This document shows positions 1 to 7,289 of a stretch of 7,289 bases of DNA, one piece after another. The notes beneath the pieces are model-generated. The model searched no databases. It had not been told where the DNA came from and saw only the letters and a program-made list of their open reading frames with translations. The DNA lies in contig CAMWRB010000056.1 of the NCBI GenBank assembly GCA_947176545.1, forward strand, positions 1-7,289, read 5' to 3'. A program made the position numbers and the translations under genes. Every line of letters begins with the position of its first letter. Position 1 is the first letter of the stretch. The DNA comes from an uncultured Porphyromonadaceae bacterium (GTDB taxonomy: Bacteria; Bacteroidota; Bacteroidia; Bacteroidales; Muribaculaceae).

Positions 1-1018
1 CGGGTATCTGCACCAGACCGCACACCGGGTCACATGTCATGCCGAGGTGATGTTCGAGTCCCATTTCGGCCGCATATTCAATCTGAGCCGGTGAACCGCC
101 GAACAGCTGGCTGGCAGCTGCTGCGGCCATTGCGCACGCAACTCCCACTTCACCCTGACATCCTACCTCAGCCCCTGATATGGAGGCGTTCTGTTTGACG
201 ATATTGCCGAACAGACCGGCTGTCGCAAGCGCATGAAGCATCTGTGATTCGGGGAAATCGCGACTTTTCCACAGGTGATACAGCACTCCGGGTACGACTC
301 CGCATGAGCCACATGTCGGTGCAGTGACTATAGTGCCACCCGATGCATTCTCTTCGCTGACGGCAAGCGCATATGCAAAGACGCGTCCGCGTGAGCGCAG
401 ATTATCCCTGTAGCCGCCGGCCTTCACATAGTAGCTGTTTGCTTTTCGTTGCAGGTTGAGAGGGCCCGGCAGGCGACCCTCCTTGTTGAGACCTCGTTCG
501 ACGGCAGTTTTCATTGCTTCCCACACCTCATGGAGATACTCCCAGATACCGGGACCTTCACACTGTTCGACATATTCCCAGTAAGTGCGCCCGGTCTCTT
601 CGCAATATTGCATTATTTCCGTCAGAGATTCAAGATTATATATTTCCGGAGAACCTTCGTGAGGGTGTCCCTCGATGTCGATGGCACCTCCGCCGACACT
701 GTAATATGTCTGGCTGTCTGTCGGAAAACCGATGTCATCAAGAGACGATATGGTCATCGCATTTGGGTGGTATGGAAGAAACACATCCGGTTTCCATACT
801 ATTTTCACCGGCATATCCGAGCGGGACAGCACGTCTATGATTGCAGCATCGGTCATATGGCCTTTTCCCGTCGCGGCAAGTGATCCGTATAAGATTACCT
901 CAAATCCTTTGGCATTGTGGTGTGACTTTAGAAAGAGTTCGGCTGCATGTCGGGGTCCCATGGTGTGAGATGAAGATGGCCCCGTGCCGATGCGGAATAA
1001 TTCTCTGATTGACTTCAT
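1..1018 (-). CDS. sdaA: L-serine dehydratase, iron-sulfur single-chain type (C-terminus missing at window edge)
   Basis: Converts L-serine to pyruvate and ammonia in the cytoplasm, using a [4Fe-4S] cluster rather than PLP. I translated the minus strand from the ATG at 1018-1016: 339 residues remain open to the left edge, against about 400 or more for single-chain family members. The beta domain (about 1-160) opens with GTGPSSSHTMGP at 11-22. The alpha domain (about 180 on) contains ENASGG (223-228), PTCGSCG (234-240), GAEVGCQGEVG (282-292) and TCDPVCG (328-334). C287 and C329 are 42 residues apart, the same spacing as cluster ligands Cys343 and Cys385 of the Legionella enzyme. The third ligand would be residue 340, but its codon starts with G at the window edge, which is odd (see findings). 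No Shine-Dalgarno is visible; an ATG just upstream is out of frame and stops at once. Divergent from the lipoprotein gene. Identity is very secure. Confidence 0.96.
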   Translation of the reverse strand, partial: MKSIRELFRIGTGPSSSHTMGPRHAAELFLKSHHNAKGFEVILYGSLAATGKGHMTDAAIIDVLSRSDMPVKIVWKPDVFLPYHPNAMTISSLDDIGFPTDSQTYYSVGGGAIDIEGHPHEGSPEIYNLESLTEIMQYCEETGRTYWEYVEQCEGPGIWEYLHEVWEAMKTAVERGLNKEGRLPGPLNLQRKANSYYVKAGGYRDNLRSRGRVFAYALAVSEENASGGTIVTAPTCGSCGVVPGVLYHLWKSRDFPESQMLHALATAGLFGNIVKQNASISGAEVGCQGEVGVACAMAAAAASQLFGGSPAQIEYAAEMGLEHHLGMTCDPVCGLVQIP

Positions 1019-1055
1019 GACATAAATGGTGAGGGGAGAATAGGGAACAGGTTAT

Positions 1056-1079
1056 CGTAATCTCGTTGGAGGGATTACG
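1056..1079 (-). promoter_or_regulatory. Palindrome / stem-loop at 5' end of sdaA leader
   Basis: CGTAATC (1056-1062) and GATTACG (1073-1079) form a perfect 7-bp inverted repeat around a 10-nt loop. It lies just downstream of the predicted sdaA -7 element (1084-1091), so the transcript would begin almost at the first stem base. It could be a DNA operator, a 5' stabilising hairpin, or chance. In the sdaA transcript the loop contains CCUCC. The repeat is seen directly; any role is inferred. Confidence 0.4.
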
Positions 1080-1083
1080 TATG

Positions 1084-1115
1084 CAAAAGTAATTAAAACA
1101 TGATAATAGTGAAAA
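1084..1115 (-). promoter_or_regulatory. Candidate sdaA promoter (Bacteroidetes type)
   Basis: Read on the minus strand, TACTTTTG (1091-1084) fits the Bacteroidetes -7 consensus TAnnTTTG exactly. A weak -33 element, TTTTC (1115-1111), lies 19 nt upstream. Transcription would start near 1078, giving a leader of about 60 nt before the ATG at 1018. The -33 match is imperfect, so confidence is moderate. Confidence 0.55.
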
Positions 1116-1208
1116 TATAAATAATTAAAAACGTATGATGATTCTTATAATATGTGTCTTCGGACAGGCTATGAATTTAATAATTGCTCAATTGTGGCTT
1201 ATTCTGAT

Positions 1209-1239
1209 TTTGATAGTTCGGAATTTAAGTTTAATTTTG
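1209..1239 (+). promoter_or_regulatory. Promoter of the lipoprotein gene (Bacteroidetes type)
   Basis: TTTG at 1209-1212, a 19-nt spacer, then TAATTTTG at 1232-1239. Both elements and the spacing match the Bacteroidetes consensus (TTTG, about 19 nt, TAnnTTTG) exactly. The start site would be near 1245, giving a leader of about 58 nt to the ATG at 1303. Confidence 0.7.
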
Positions 1240-1302
1240 CAGTCTCTCAACCGACCGTCGTGTCAGTGAAGTTTTGAATATATTTAAATCAATCATAATG
1301 TT

Positions 1303-2202
1303 ATGAATATCAAATCAGGATTTATTGCTTTAGGAGTAATAGCAGGGAGTGTCTTATTGACGGGATGTAACCTTGATAAGGGTGAATCCATTACATTCGC
1401 GGATGTTACTTTATGTAATCTTGTCATTCCCTCGGATGCTTCCTCCGAAGTGACAGCTCAAAGCAATGTAAAATATAAGATAGAATATAATCTCGGAGAG
1501 GGTAAGGTGTCAGTCTCCAGTGATGTGATGAAGGTTGGTGGAGCTGAGATGTCGCTAACTTCAAATCCGATGACATTTTCTGAGAAAGTCTCTACTGTAG
1601 GATATGCACGTAATTTCAAGGGCACCGGCAAGATGAGCAACGGCGATAATGTCTGCAATCTCACGGGAGCAGAATCCACACTGTTTTATTATTATCCCAC
1701 AGTCGTGCCCGGTGTCATAGGTGTCAGTCAGATAAATAATCGCTTATGTCTGAGCTATGAGATTGGGGATGATTATACTGTGAAGACTTTTGGACGCGAC
1801 CTGTTTTTTATGGGCGAGACAATCTTGCATTCATCTGCTCCAGGTCAGCAAGGCGCAAGTTTCACTTGGAAAAAAGCCGTTTACCGTCTTTATTTTGCTG
1901 AAAACATGAAGACTGCTACTGTAGTGGTATACAATATCACCTTTGCGGAGGGAATGCCCGAATTGGAAGCTATGTGTCTGGAGAATCTGGATGTGACCTA
2001 TTCTCCTGCCGGATATACGGTCAGTGGAAAGAATGTTGTTCCCAAGGTGATGATGAAAGGAAACGTGTCAAGCGTTGACAGTTATTTATTCAATGACTTC
2101 AGATTGCAAAGCACCGGCGAAATGCTGACCAAGTGTATCTGTAATTATACGGTGTCAGGTGTGTTCAATGTTTCCTTCGAGGGACAGTATATGGAGTATT
2201 GA
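1303..2202 (+). CDS. Putative lipoprotein of unknown function, two related halves
   Basis: I do not recognise a named family. The 299-residue product has a lipoprotein signal: K4, a hydrophobic stretch at about 7-19 and lipobox LTGC at 19-22, so C22 would be lipidated. Residues after C22 (NLDKGES) are only mildly acidic, so surface export is uncertain. The rest looks beta-rich, with alternating hydrophobic residues and no transmembrane segment or catalytic motif. Six further cysteines (38, 118, 149, 225, 278, 280) could form disulfides in the periplasm. Residues about 58-110 and 194-243 align by eye: Y58/Y194, GY 100-101/GY 237-238 and GK 109-110/GK 242-243, suggesting an internal duplication. 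It has its own promoter and terminator, so it is probably monocistronic. The ATG start is supported by the signal peptide. A ligand-binding or cell-envelope role is a guess from fold type only. Confidence 0.85.
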   Translation: MNIKSGFIALGVIAGSVLLTGCNLDKGESITFADVTLCNLVIPSDASSEVTAQSNVKYKIEYNLGEGKVSVSSDVMKVGGAEMSLTSNPMTFSEKVSTVGYARNFKGTGKMSNGDNVCNLTGAESTLFYYYPTVVPGVIGVSQINNRLCLSYEIGDDYTVKTFGRDLFFMGETILHSSAPGQQGASFTWKKAVYRLYFAENMKTATVVVYNITFAEGMPELEAMCLENLDVTYSPAGYTVSGKNVVPKVMMKGNVSSVDSYLFNDFRLQSTGEMLTKCICNYTVSGVFNVSFEGQYMEY

Positions 2203-2212
2203 TGACAAAATT

Positions 2213-2246
2213 AAAGGGGTGTTTTATAACACCCTTTTTCTTTTTT
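2213..2246 (+). terminator. Intrinsic terminator of the lipoprotein gene
   Basis: An 11-bp stem (2213-2223 with 2228-2238, one G-T wobble) closes a TTAT loop. Its core is GGGGTGTT paired with AACACCC plus the wobble T, and a run of T interrupted by one C follows to 2246. It begins 10 nt after the lipoprotein stop codon. It insulates the nuo operon from upstream transcription, and its T-tract overlaps the -33 element of the nuo promoter. Confidence 0.88.
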
Positions 2247-2267
2247 AAATATTTTTAACTATCTTTG
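2237..2267 (+). promoter_or_regulatory. Candidate nuo operon promoter (Bacteroidetes type)
   Basis: TATCTTTG at 2260-2267 matches TAnnTTTG exactly; TTTC at 2237-2240, 19 nt upstream, is one base off the -33 consensus. Transcription would start near 2273, giving a leader of about 68 nt to nuoA. No comparable element is seen between later genes, so this probably drives nuoA to nuoH and possibly atpD. Confidence 0.62.
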
Positions 2268-2283
2268 TAGATGAATTGTGCCG

Positions 2284-2299
2284 TAAAGGTACGCCTTTA
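2284..2299 (+). promoter_or_regulatory. Stem-loop in the nuo leader
   Basis: TAAAGG (2284-2289) pairs perfectly with CCTTTA (2294-2299) across the loop TACG, about 11 nt after the predicted transcript start. UACG belongs to the stable UNCG tetraloop class, although it is closed here by G-C rather than the usual C-G. There is no T-tract, so it is not a terminator. A role in mRNA stability or translation is possible but unproven. Confidence 0.4.
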
Positions 2300-2340
2300 A
2301 TATTGTAAAAATTATAACTAACTAATATCTAACGATTAAG

Positions 2341-2712
2341 ATGAATTTGTTGTTGGAGATAGGCAATGGGACATTAGCCGTCACTGCGACCTTGACAGGT
2401 ATTTTGCTTGTCGTGGCCGCGTTGCTGATTGCTCGTCTGATATCCCCGAAATCCTATTCTGTTAAGAAGTCAGAGCCGTTCGAGTGTGGTATTCCCACCC
2501 GCGGCGAGTCTATGATGCAGTTTAAGGCGGGATATTATATCTTTGCCATTCTGTTTCTGATTTTCGATGTGGAAACCGTGTTCCTGTATCCCTGGGCTGT
2601 TGTCGCCCGTGATTTGGGTGTCAAGAGTCTGCTCTGCATCGGTATCTTTATGGTAATTCTTGTTTTAGGTCTGGCTTATGCTTGGAAGAAAGGAGCATTG
2701 AAATGGAAGTGA
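2341..2712 (+). CDS. nuoA: NADH-quinone oxidoreductase subunit A (complex I membrane subunit)
   Basis: A small membrane subunit at the heel of complex I, near the junction of the hydrophilic arm and the quinone site. The 123 residues show the family's three membrane helices (about 14-34, 64-85, 95-115). The loop carries EPFECG at 45-50, and helix 2 carries [11 protein letters not shown] at 75-85 with the acidic pair D76 and E78, corresponding to the conserved carboxylates of helix 2 in other NuoA proteins. Length is normal for this phylum (E. coli 147). The ATG at 2341 has no clear Shine-Dalgarno, as is usual in Bacteroidetes. First gene of the operon; its last 10 bases overlap nuoB. Confidence 0.96.
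   Translation: MNLLLEIGNGTLAVTATLTGILLVVAALLIARLISPKSYSVKKSEPFECGIPTRGESMMQFKAGYYIFAILFLIFDVETVFLYPWAVVARDLGVKSLLCIGIFMVILVLGLAYAWKKGALKWK
2691..2695 (+). promoter_or_regulatory. Shine-Dalgarno-like AGGAG before nuoB
   Basis: AGGAG ends 7 nt before the ATG at 2703 and lies inside the nuoA coding sequence. It favours ATG 2703 over an in-frame TTG at 2682. Because Bacteroidetes make little use of such sites and AAAGGAGCA also encodes Lys-Gly-Ala of NuoA, it may be partly coincidental. Confidence 0.45.
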
Positions 2713-3314
2713 ATATCAAGAGCATGAAGCATGATGACTTCAAGGACAATGAATATATTGACAAGCTGGTTGAAGAGCTGAATGCTACCGGTGCCAATGT
2801 CGCTGTCGGTAATCTTAACAAGCTTATCAACTGGGGTATCTCCAACTCTCTGTGGCCGCTGACCTTCGGCACAAGTTGCTGTGCAATCGAGTTTATGAGT
2901 CTCGGTGCGGCACGTTATGATATGGCTCGTTTCGGTTTTGAGGTGGCCCGAAACTCTCCCCGTCAGGCGGACTATATAATGGTTCAGGGTACGATTGTAC
3001 ACCGTATGGCTCCGGTTTTGCGTCGTCTGTATGACCAGCTCGCAGAACCTAAATATGTCATAGCTTGCGGTGGTTGTGCAGTGAGCGGTGGTCCGTTCAA
3101 GAACAGTTATTGCGTGCTCCCCGGTGTGGATAAGATTCTTCCGGTCGATGTTTATATCCCCGGTTGTCCTCCGCGTCCTGAAGCATTCTTCTACGGTCTC
3201 ATGCAGTTGCAGCGTAAAATCAAGGTGCAGAAATTCTTCGGCGGTGTCAATCGTAAGGAGAAACGCGAAGAGTTTTTCGCCGAGCACCCGGAGGAGAGAG
3301 GTCAAATAGATTAA
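2703..3314 (+). CDS. nuoB: NADH-quinone oxidoreductase subunit B (cluster N2 subunit)
   Basis: A peripheral-arm subunit that carries the terminal [4Fe-4S] cluster N2, which passes electrons to quinone at the interface with the NuoD domain. From ATG 2703 the product is 203 residues. Cluster ligands are visible: the tandem C59-C60 in TSCCAIEF, C125 in CGGCAVSGG and C155 in [11 protein letters not shown]. The C60-C125 spacing of 65 equals that in E. coli and Thermus; C125-C155 is 30 against 29 in those proteins because of one extra residue in the loop around 131-141. [13 protein letters not shown] (68-80) is also typical. The start overlaps the nuoA stop, suggesting translational coupling. The alternative TTG start at 2682 would add seven residues but has less support. 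The tail after 180 is charged and variable. Confidence 0.97.
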   Translation: MEVNIKSMKHDDFKDNEYIDKLVEELNATGANVAVGNLNKLINWGISNSLWPLTFGTSCCAIEFMSLGAARYDMARFGFEVARNSPRQADYIMVQGTIVHRMAPVLRRLYDQLAEPKYVIACGGCAVSGGPFKNSYCVLPGVDKILPVDVYIPGCPPRPEAFFYGLMQLQRKIKVQKFFGGVNRKEKREEFFAEHPEERGQID

Positions 3315-3345
3315 GAACACTCAGCTATATACCAATTATATACAA

Positions 3346-4983
3346 ATGAGCGATATTAAGGAATTAATCAGTGCCATCAATGGCAATGTCGCATTTATAG
3401 AGGGTGGCGAATGCCTCGAAGTTCAAGTGCCCGAAAAGGAGTGGCACTCGTTTGCCGAACACCTCAAGAATGATGCTCAGTTATCTTTTGACGTGCTTAC
3501 GGCAGTTGTAGGCATGGATTGGAAAGATTCTCTCGGAGTGATGTACTATCTGACTTCCACAAAGCGTGGTTGGGATATGCTCGCTGTCAAGGTGGTATGC
3601 GATGATATCAAGAAGCCGATGATACATACCGTATCTGACCTTTGGAAGGTCGCTCTCTTCCAGGAGCGTGAGGTATATGATTTCTTCGGCATTATATTTA
3701 TCAATCACCCGGATATGCGCCGTATGTTCCTGCGCAATGACTGGGTTGGTTATCCTCTGCGTAAGGATTATGACGCAAGTCCCGAGAAAAATCCCGTTCG
3801 TCTGAATGATGAAATCCACGAGGATGACACCGTAACTTACGTCGAGGATGAAAACGGAAAGGTCAATAAGGTCAATAAAAAGGTATTCGAGGCTGATGAC
3901 TACGTTGTAAACTTCGGTCCTGTTCACCCTTCGACTCACGGCGTGATGCGTTTCCGTACGGCGGTTGATGGTGAGGTTGTCAAGAAAGTTGATGTCGTAT
4001 CCGGTTATATACACCGTGGTATTGAAAAACTTACAGAAGGACTCACATATCCGCAGATACTCCACTTCACGGACCGTATGGACTATATGTCGGCTCATCA
4101 GAACCGTCATTGTCTATGTATGTGTATCGAGAAGGCTCTCGGTCTCGAAGTGCCCCGCCGTGCTCAGGTCATTCGTGTGATGATGGATGAGCTGATGCGT
4201 ATATCCTCCCACTTGCTTTCATTCGGTTGTACGGCCATGGACCTCGGAGGTACTACTGCATTCTTCTACGGTTTCCGTGAGCGCGAACAGGTGCTCGACA
4301 TTTTCGAGAAGACATGCGGCGCACGTATGTCGATGAACTATAATGTCATCGGTGGTGTGATAGCCGACCTGCATCCGGATTTCGTCAAGGATGTCAAAGC
4401 GCTGATTGCCATTATGCCCGAGCGGTTGAAAGAATACCATCGTCTATTCAGTGGCAATATCATAGCTAAAAACCGTCTTGTAAAGGTAGGTATGCTTCCT
4501 AAAGAGGACGCAATCAACTACTGTATCACAGGCCCGAGCGGACGCGGCTCAAACTGGAGCTGCGACTGCCGTAAGGTGCGTCCTTACAGTATCTATCCCG
4601 AACTGAAGTTTGATGAGGTTCTCCTCGACGGATGCGACTCATACGCAAGATATATGGTGCGTATGCTTGAGATAGAACAGAGCTGCAAGATTCTTGAACA
4701 GCTTGTAGATAACATTCCCGAGGGTAATATCCGTGCTCTGAATGTGCCTAAAGTCATCAAATTGCCGGCCGGACACTGGTATCAGCAGGTTGAGGCATCG
4801 CGCGGCACTTTCGGAGTGTACATCGAATCTACCGGTGAAAAGACACCGTATCGCGTGCACTTCCAGAGTCCTTGTTTCAATCTTGTCGGCGTGATGGACC
4901 TCTGTTGTGCCGGTCATATGATAGCTGACCTTGTGACAATCGGTGCTGCACTGGACTTTGTAATACCTGACATCGACAGATAA
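3346..4983 (+). CDS. nuoCD: NADH-quinone oxidoreductase fused subunit C/D
   Basis: A peripheral-arm fusion protein of 545 residues. The NuoC domain (about 1-145) has EREVYDFFGIIF at 107-118, HPDMRRMFLRNDW at 121-133 and GYPLRKDY at 135-142. A charged linker (about 150-182, with a KVNKVNKK stretch) leads to the NuoD domain (about 186-545), which forms most of the quinone cavity. H198 in GPVHPSTHG (191-199) and Y247 in RMDYMS match the quinone-binding His38 and Tyr87 of Thermus Nqo4, with the same spacing of 49. RISSHL (285-290), YNVIGGV (332-338) and the C-terminal DIDR are also family features. The hydrogenase-type CxxC pairs of the ancestral NiFe large subunit are absent, as expected. The NuoD half has 13 cysteines. 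C-D fusion is known in several groups, including E. coli. It follows nuoB by 31 nt and has no obvious Shine-Dalgarno. Confidence 0.97.
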   Translation: MSDIKELISAINGNVAFIEGGECLEVQVPEKEWHSFAEHLKNDAQLSFDVLTAVVGMDWKDSLGVMYYLTSTKRGWDMLAVKVVCDDIKKPMIHTVSDLWKVALFQEREVYDFFGIIFINHPDMRRMFLRNDWVGYPLRKDYDASPEKNPVRLNDEIHEDDTVTYVEDENGKVNKVNKKVFEADDYVVNFGPVHPSTHGVMRFRTAVDGEVVKKVDVVSGYIHRGIEKLTEGLTYPQILHFTDRMDYMSAHQNRHCLCMCIEKALGLEVPRRAQVIRVMMDELMRISSHLLSFGCTAMDLGGTTAFFYGFREREQVLDIFEKTCGARMSMNYNVIGGVIADLHPDFVKDVKALIAIMPERLKEYHRLFSGNIIAKNRLVKVGMLPKEDAINYCITGPSGRGSNWSCDCRKVRPYSIYPELKFDEVLLDGCDSYARYMVRMLEIEQSCKILEQLVDNIPEGNIRALNVPKVIKLPAGHWYQQVEASRGTFGVYIESTGEKTPYRVHFQSPCFNLVGVMDLCCAGHMIADLVTIGAALDFVIPDIDR

Positions 4984-5041
4984 TCGATACAGTAGCCATA
5001 TTTCATTATTTAGAAACTATACCAAACATCAATAATAAGTT

Positions 5042-6118
5042 ATGTTCAATTTTGGTACGTGGACAAGTGCTATCAATGAGGCTTTGCTGAGTGTAATGCC
5101 CGAATGGAGTGCCGTGCTCATAGAATGCGTAGTCATCGGTGTTCTTGTACTGCTCACATATACAGTTCTTGCCCTGTTTTATATTCTCTATGAGCGTAAG
5201 CTGTGCGCATGGTTCCAGTGTCGTCTCGGCCCGATGCGTGTCGGCAAGTGGGGTCTGCTGCAGGTATTCGCTGATATGTTCAAGATTCTTATCAAGGAGC
5301 TTATCAGTCTCAAAGGCACAGACCGTTTCCTCTTCAAACTTGCTCCCTATCTGGTTATTACATCTTCAGTGGTGATGCTTGCTTGTCTCCCCTGGGGAAA
5401 TGGACTGCAGATTATCAACTATAATATAGGTATATTCTTTGTTCTGGCAGTATCGTCTGTAGGTGTGCTCGGTATTTTGTTGGCCGGATGGTCATCCAAC
5501 AACAAATATACACTCATCGGTGCGATGCGTAGCGGTGCGCAGATGATTTCATACGAGTTGTCGCTCGGTCTTGCAATCCTGACTATTATCGTATTCGCAG
5601 GCACAATGAATATTAATGAGCTCGTTCTTGAACAGAATAACGGATGGTTTATATTCCGTGGTCATATACCTGCAATTATAGCATTCATTATCTATGTAAT
5701 TGCCGCAACCGCCGAAACCAACCGTGGTCCGTTTGACCTTCCCGAGGCTGAGCACGAGCTCATAGCCGGTTACCACACCGAATATTCAGGTATTCACTTC
5801 GGCTTTTTCTATCTCGCAGAGTATCTCAACCTCTTTATCGTGTCAGGTATTGCTTCACTGATGTTCCTCGGTGGTTGGATGCCCCTTCATATCCCCGGTT
5901 GGGATGGATTTAACGCGGTAATGAACTGGATACCCTCTATAGTATGGTTTATCGGTAAATCATTCTTCATCTCGTTCGTGATAATCTGGTTCAAGTGGAC
6001 ATTCCCCCGTGTGCGTATCGACCAGATGCTGGCTTTCGAGTGGAAATATCTGATGCCGATTGCACTGGCTAACCTGATACTGATGGCCGTGTTTGTCGCC
6101 CTCGGCTGGCACTTCTAA
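5042..6118 (+). CDS. nuoH: NADH-quinone oxidoreductase subunit H (complex I quinone-channel membrane subunit)
   Basis: A membrane subunit that roofs the quinone entry channel and links the peripheral arm to the proton-pumping modules. The 358 residues show about eight membrane helices (roughly 26-48, 103-118, 128-148, 170-187, 208-226, 258-278, 296-317, 335-353). Family motifs are complete: YERKL (50-54), RLGPMRVG (61-68), GWSSNNKY (149-156), RSGAQMISYE (163-172), AETNRGPFDLPEAE (224-237), GYHTEYSG (243-250) and PRVRIDQM (322-329). Length and both ends look normal, with no sign of truncation at the 3' end although the next gene is unexpected. It follows nuoCD by 58 nt without a visible promoter or terminator. 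In Bacteroidetes and most bacteria nuoI follows directly; here atpD does. Confidence 0.97.
   Translation: MFNFGTWTSAINEALLSVMPEWSAVLIECVVIGVLVLLTYTVLALFYILYERKLCAWFQCRLGPMRVGKWGLLQVFADMFKILIKELISLKGTDRFLFKLAPYLVITSSVVMLACLPWGNGLQIINYNIGIFFVLAVSSVGVLGILLAGWSSNNKYTLIGAMRSGAQMISYELSLGLAILTIIVFAGTMNINELVLEQNNGWFIFRGHIPAIIAFIIYVIAATAETNRGPFDLPEAEHELIAGYHTEYSGIHFGFFYLAEYLNLFIVSGIASLMFLGGWMPLHIPGWDGFNAVMNWIPSIVWFIGKSFFISFVIIWFKWTFPRVRIDQMLAFEWKYLMPIALANLILMAVFVALGWHF

Positions 6119-7289
<1,171 letters not shown>

Larger units (their letters stand above)
1019..1302. other. AT-rich divergent intergenic region
   Basis: This 284-base gap separates the starts of two divergent genes. It is very AT-rich from about 1080 to 1240 and contains no coding stretch I can support. 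It holds one candidate promoter for each direction and an inverted repeat, listed separately. Short direct repeats (ACGTATG at 1077 and 1131, AATTAAAA at 1091 and 1123) are present, but they are unremarkable in such AT-rich DNA. Confidence 0.8.

Noticed and set aside
449..968. Open frames on the plus strand (449-883, 514-840, 732-968)
   Set aside because: They are antisense to sdaA, whose minus-strand translation carries clear family motifs along its whole length. The plus-strand products lack recognisable features.
1077..1137. Direct repeats ACGTATG (1077, 1131) and AATTAAAA (1091, 1123) around the sdaA promoter as tandem operators
   Set aside because: They are short, AT-rich, and their spacings (54 and 32) differ. 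Chance is the simpler explanation.
2682..2702. TTG start for nuoB adding seven residues
   Set aside because: ATG at 2703 has an AGGAG at proper spacing and gives the normal family N-terminus; TTG at 2682 has neither.
2676..3320. Long minus-strand open frame spanning all of nuoB (214 codons)
   Set aside because: It mirrors nuoB, which has all cluster N2 ligands. Long antisense frames arise from the codon bias of the real gene, and no promoter or ribosome site supports it.
3481..4110. Minus-strand open frame of 209 codons within nuoCD
   Set aside because: It is a shadow of nuoCD. The product has no membrane, domain or motif pattern, and it crosses the NuoC-NuoD boundary with no independent signal.
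4090..4600. NuoCD as the large subunit of a group 4 hydrogenase
   Set aside because: The CxxC pairs that bind nickel are missing, while the quinone-site His and Tyr of complex I are in place.

Overview
The window looks like a chromosomal segment of a Bacteroidales bacterium, from a gut Bacteroides/Muribaculaceae-like lineage; family level is inference. Evidence for this is promoters of the Bacteroidetes type (TTTG about 19 nt upstream of TAnnTTTG) at three gene starts, mostly no Shine-Dalgarno before start codons, a fused nuoC-nuoD gene with no nuoE/F/G between CD and H, a single-chain iron-sulfur L-serine dehydratase, and an F1 beta subunit with an insertion of about 27 residues relative to E. 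coli. Base composition and codon style look even across the window, with no insertion sequence, phage gene, CRISPR array, tRNA or rRNA.

Layout. Positions 1-1018 (minus strand) hold most of sdaA, cut by the left edge. Positions 1019-1302 are an AT-rich divergent intergenic region with a promoter facing each way and a palindrome at the predicted start of the sdaA transcript. Positions 1303-2202 encode an unrecognised 299-residue lipoprotein that looks internally duplicated; a strong intrinsic terminator follows, and its T-tract also carries the -33 element of the next promoter. From 2341 to 6118 run nuoA, nuoB, nuoCD and nuoH, all on the plus strand, with an overlap or gaps of 58 nt or less. 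At 6161, only 42 nt after nuoH, atpD begins and runs off the right edge, where nuoI would be expected.

How the genes fit together. NuoA, B, CD and H form the membrane-anchored quinone-reducing core of a complex I (NDH-1) that pumps ions, and AtpD is the catalytic beta subunit of the F1Fo ATP synthase that uses the gradient. If the nuoH-atpD junction is real, a respiratory pump segment and the ATP synthase operon would be read from one promoter near 2260, and the rest of nuo (I to N) must lie elsewhere. That junction is the most notable thing in the window, and an assembly join must be ruled out first. SdaA deaminates serine to pyruvate and is not obviously connected with the other genes. I found no convincing new biological system here.
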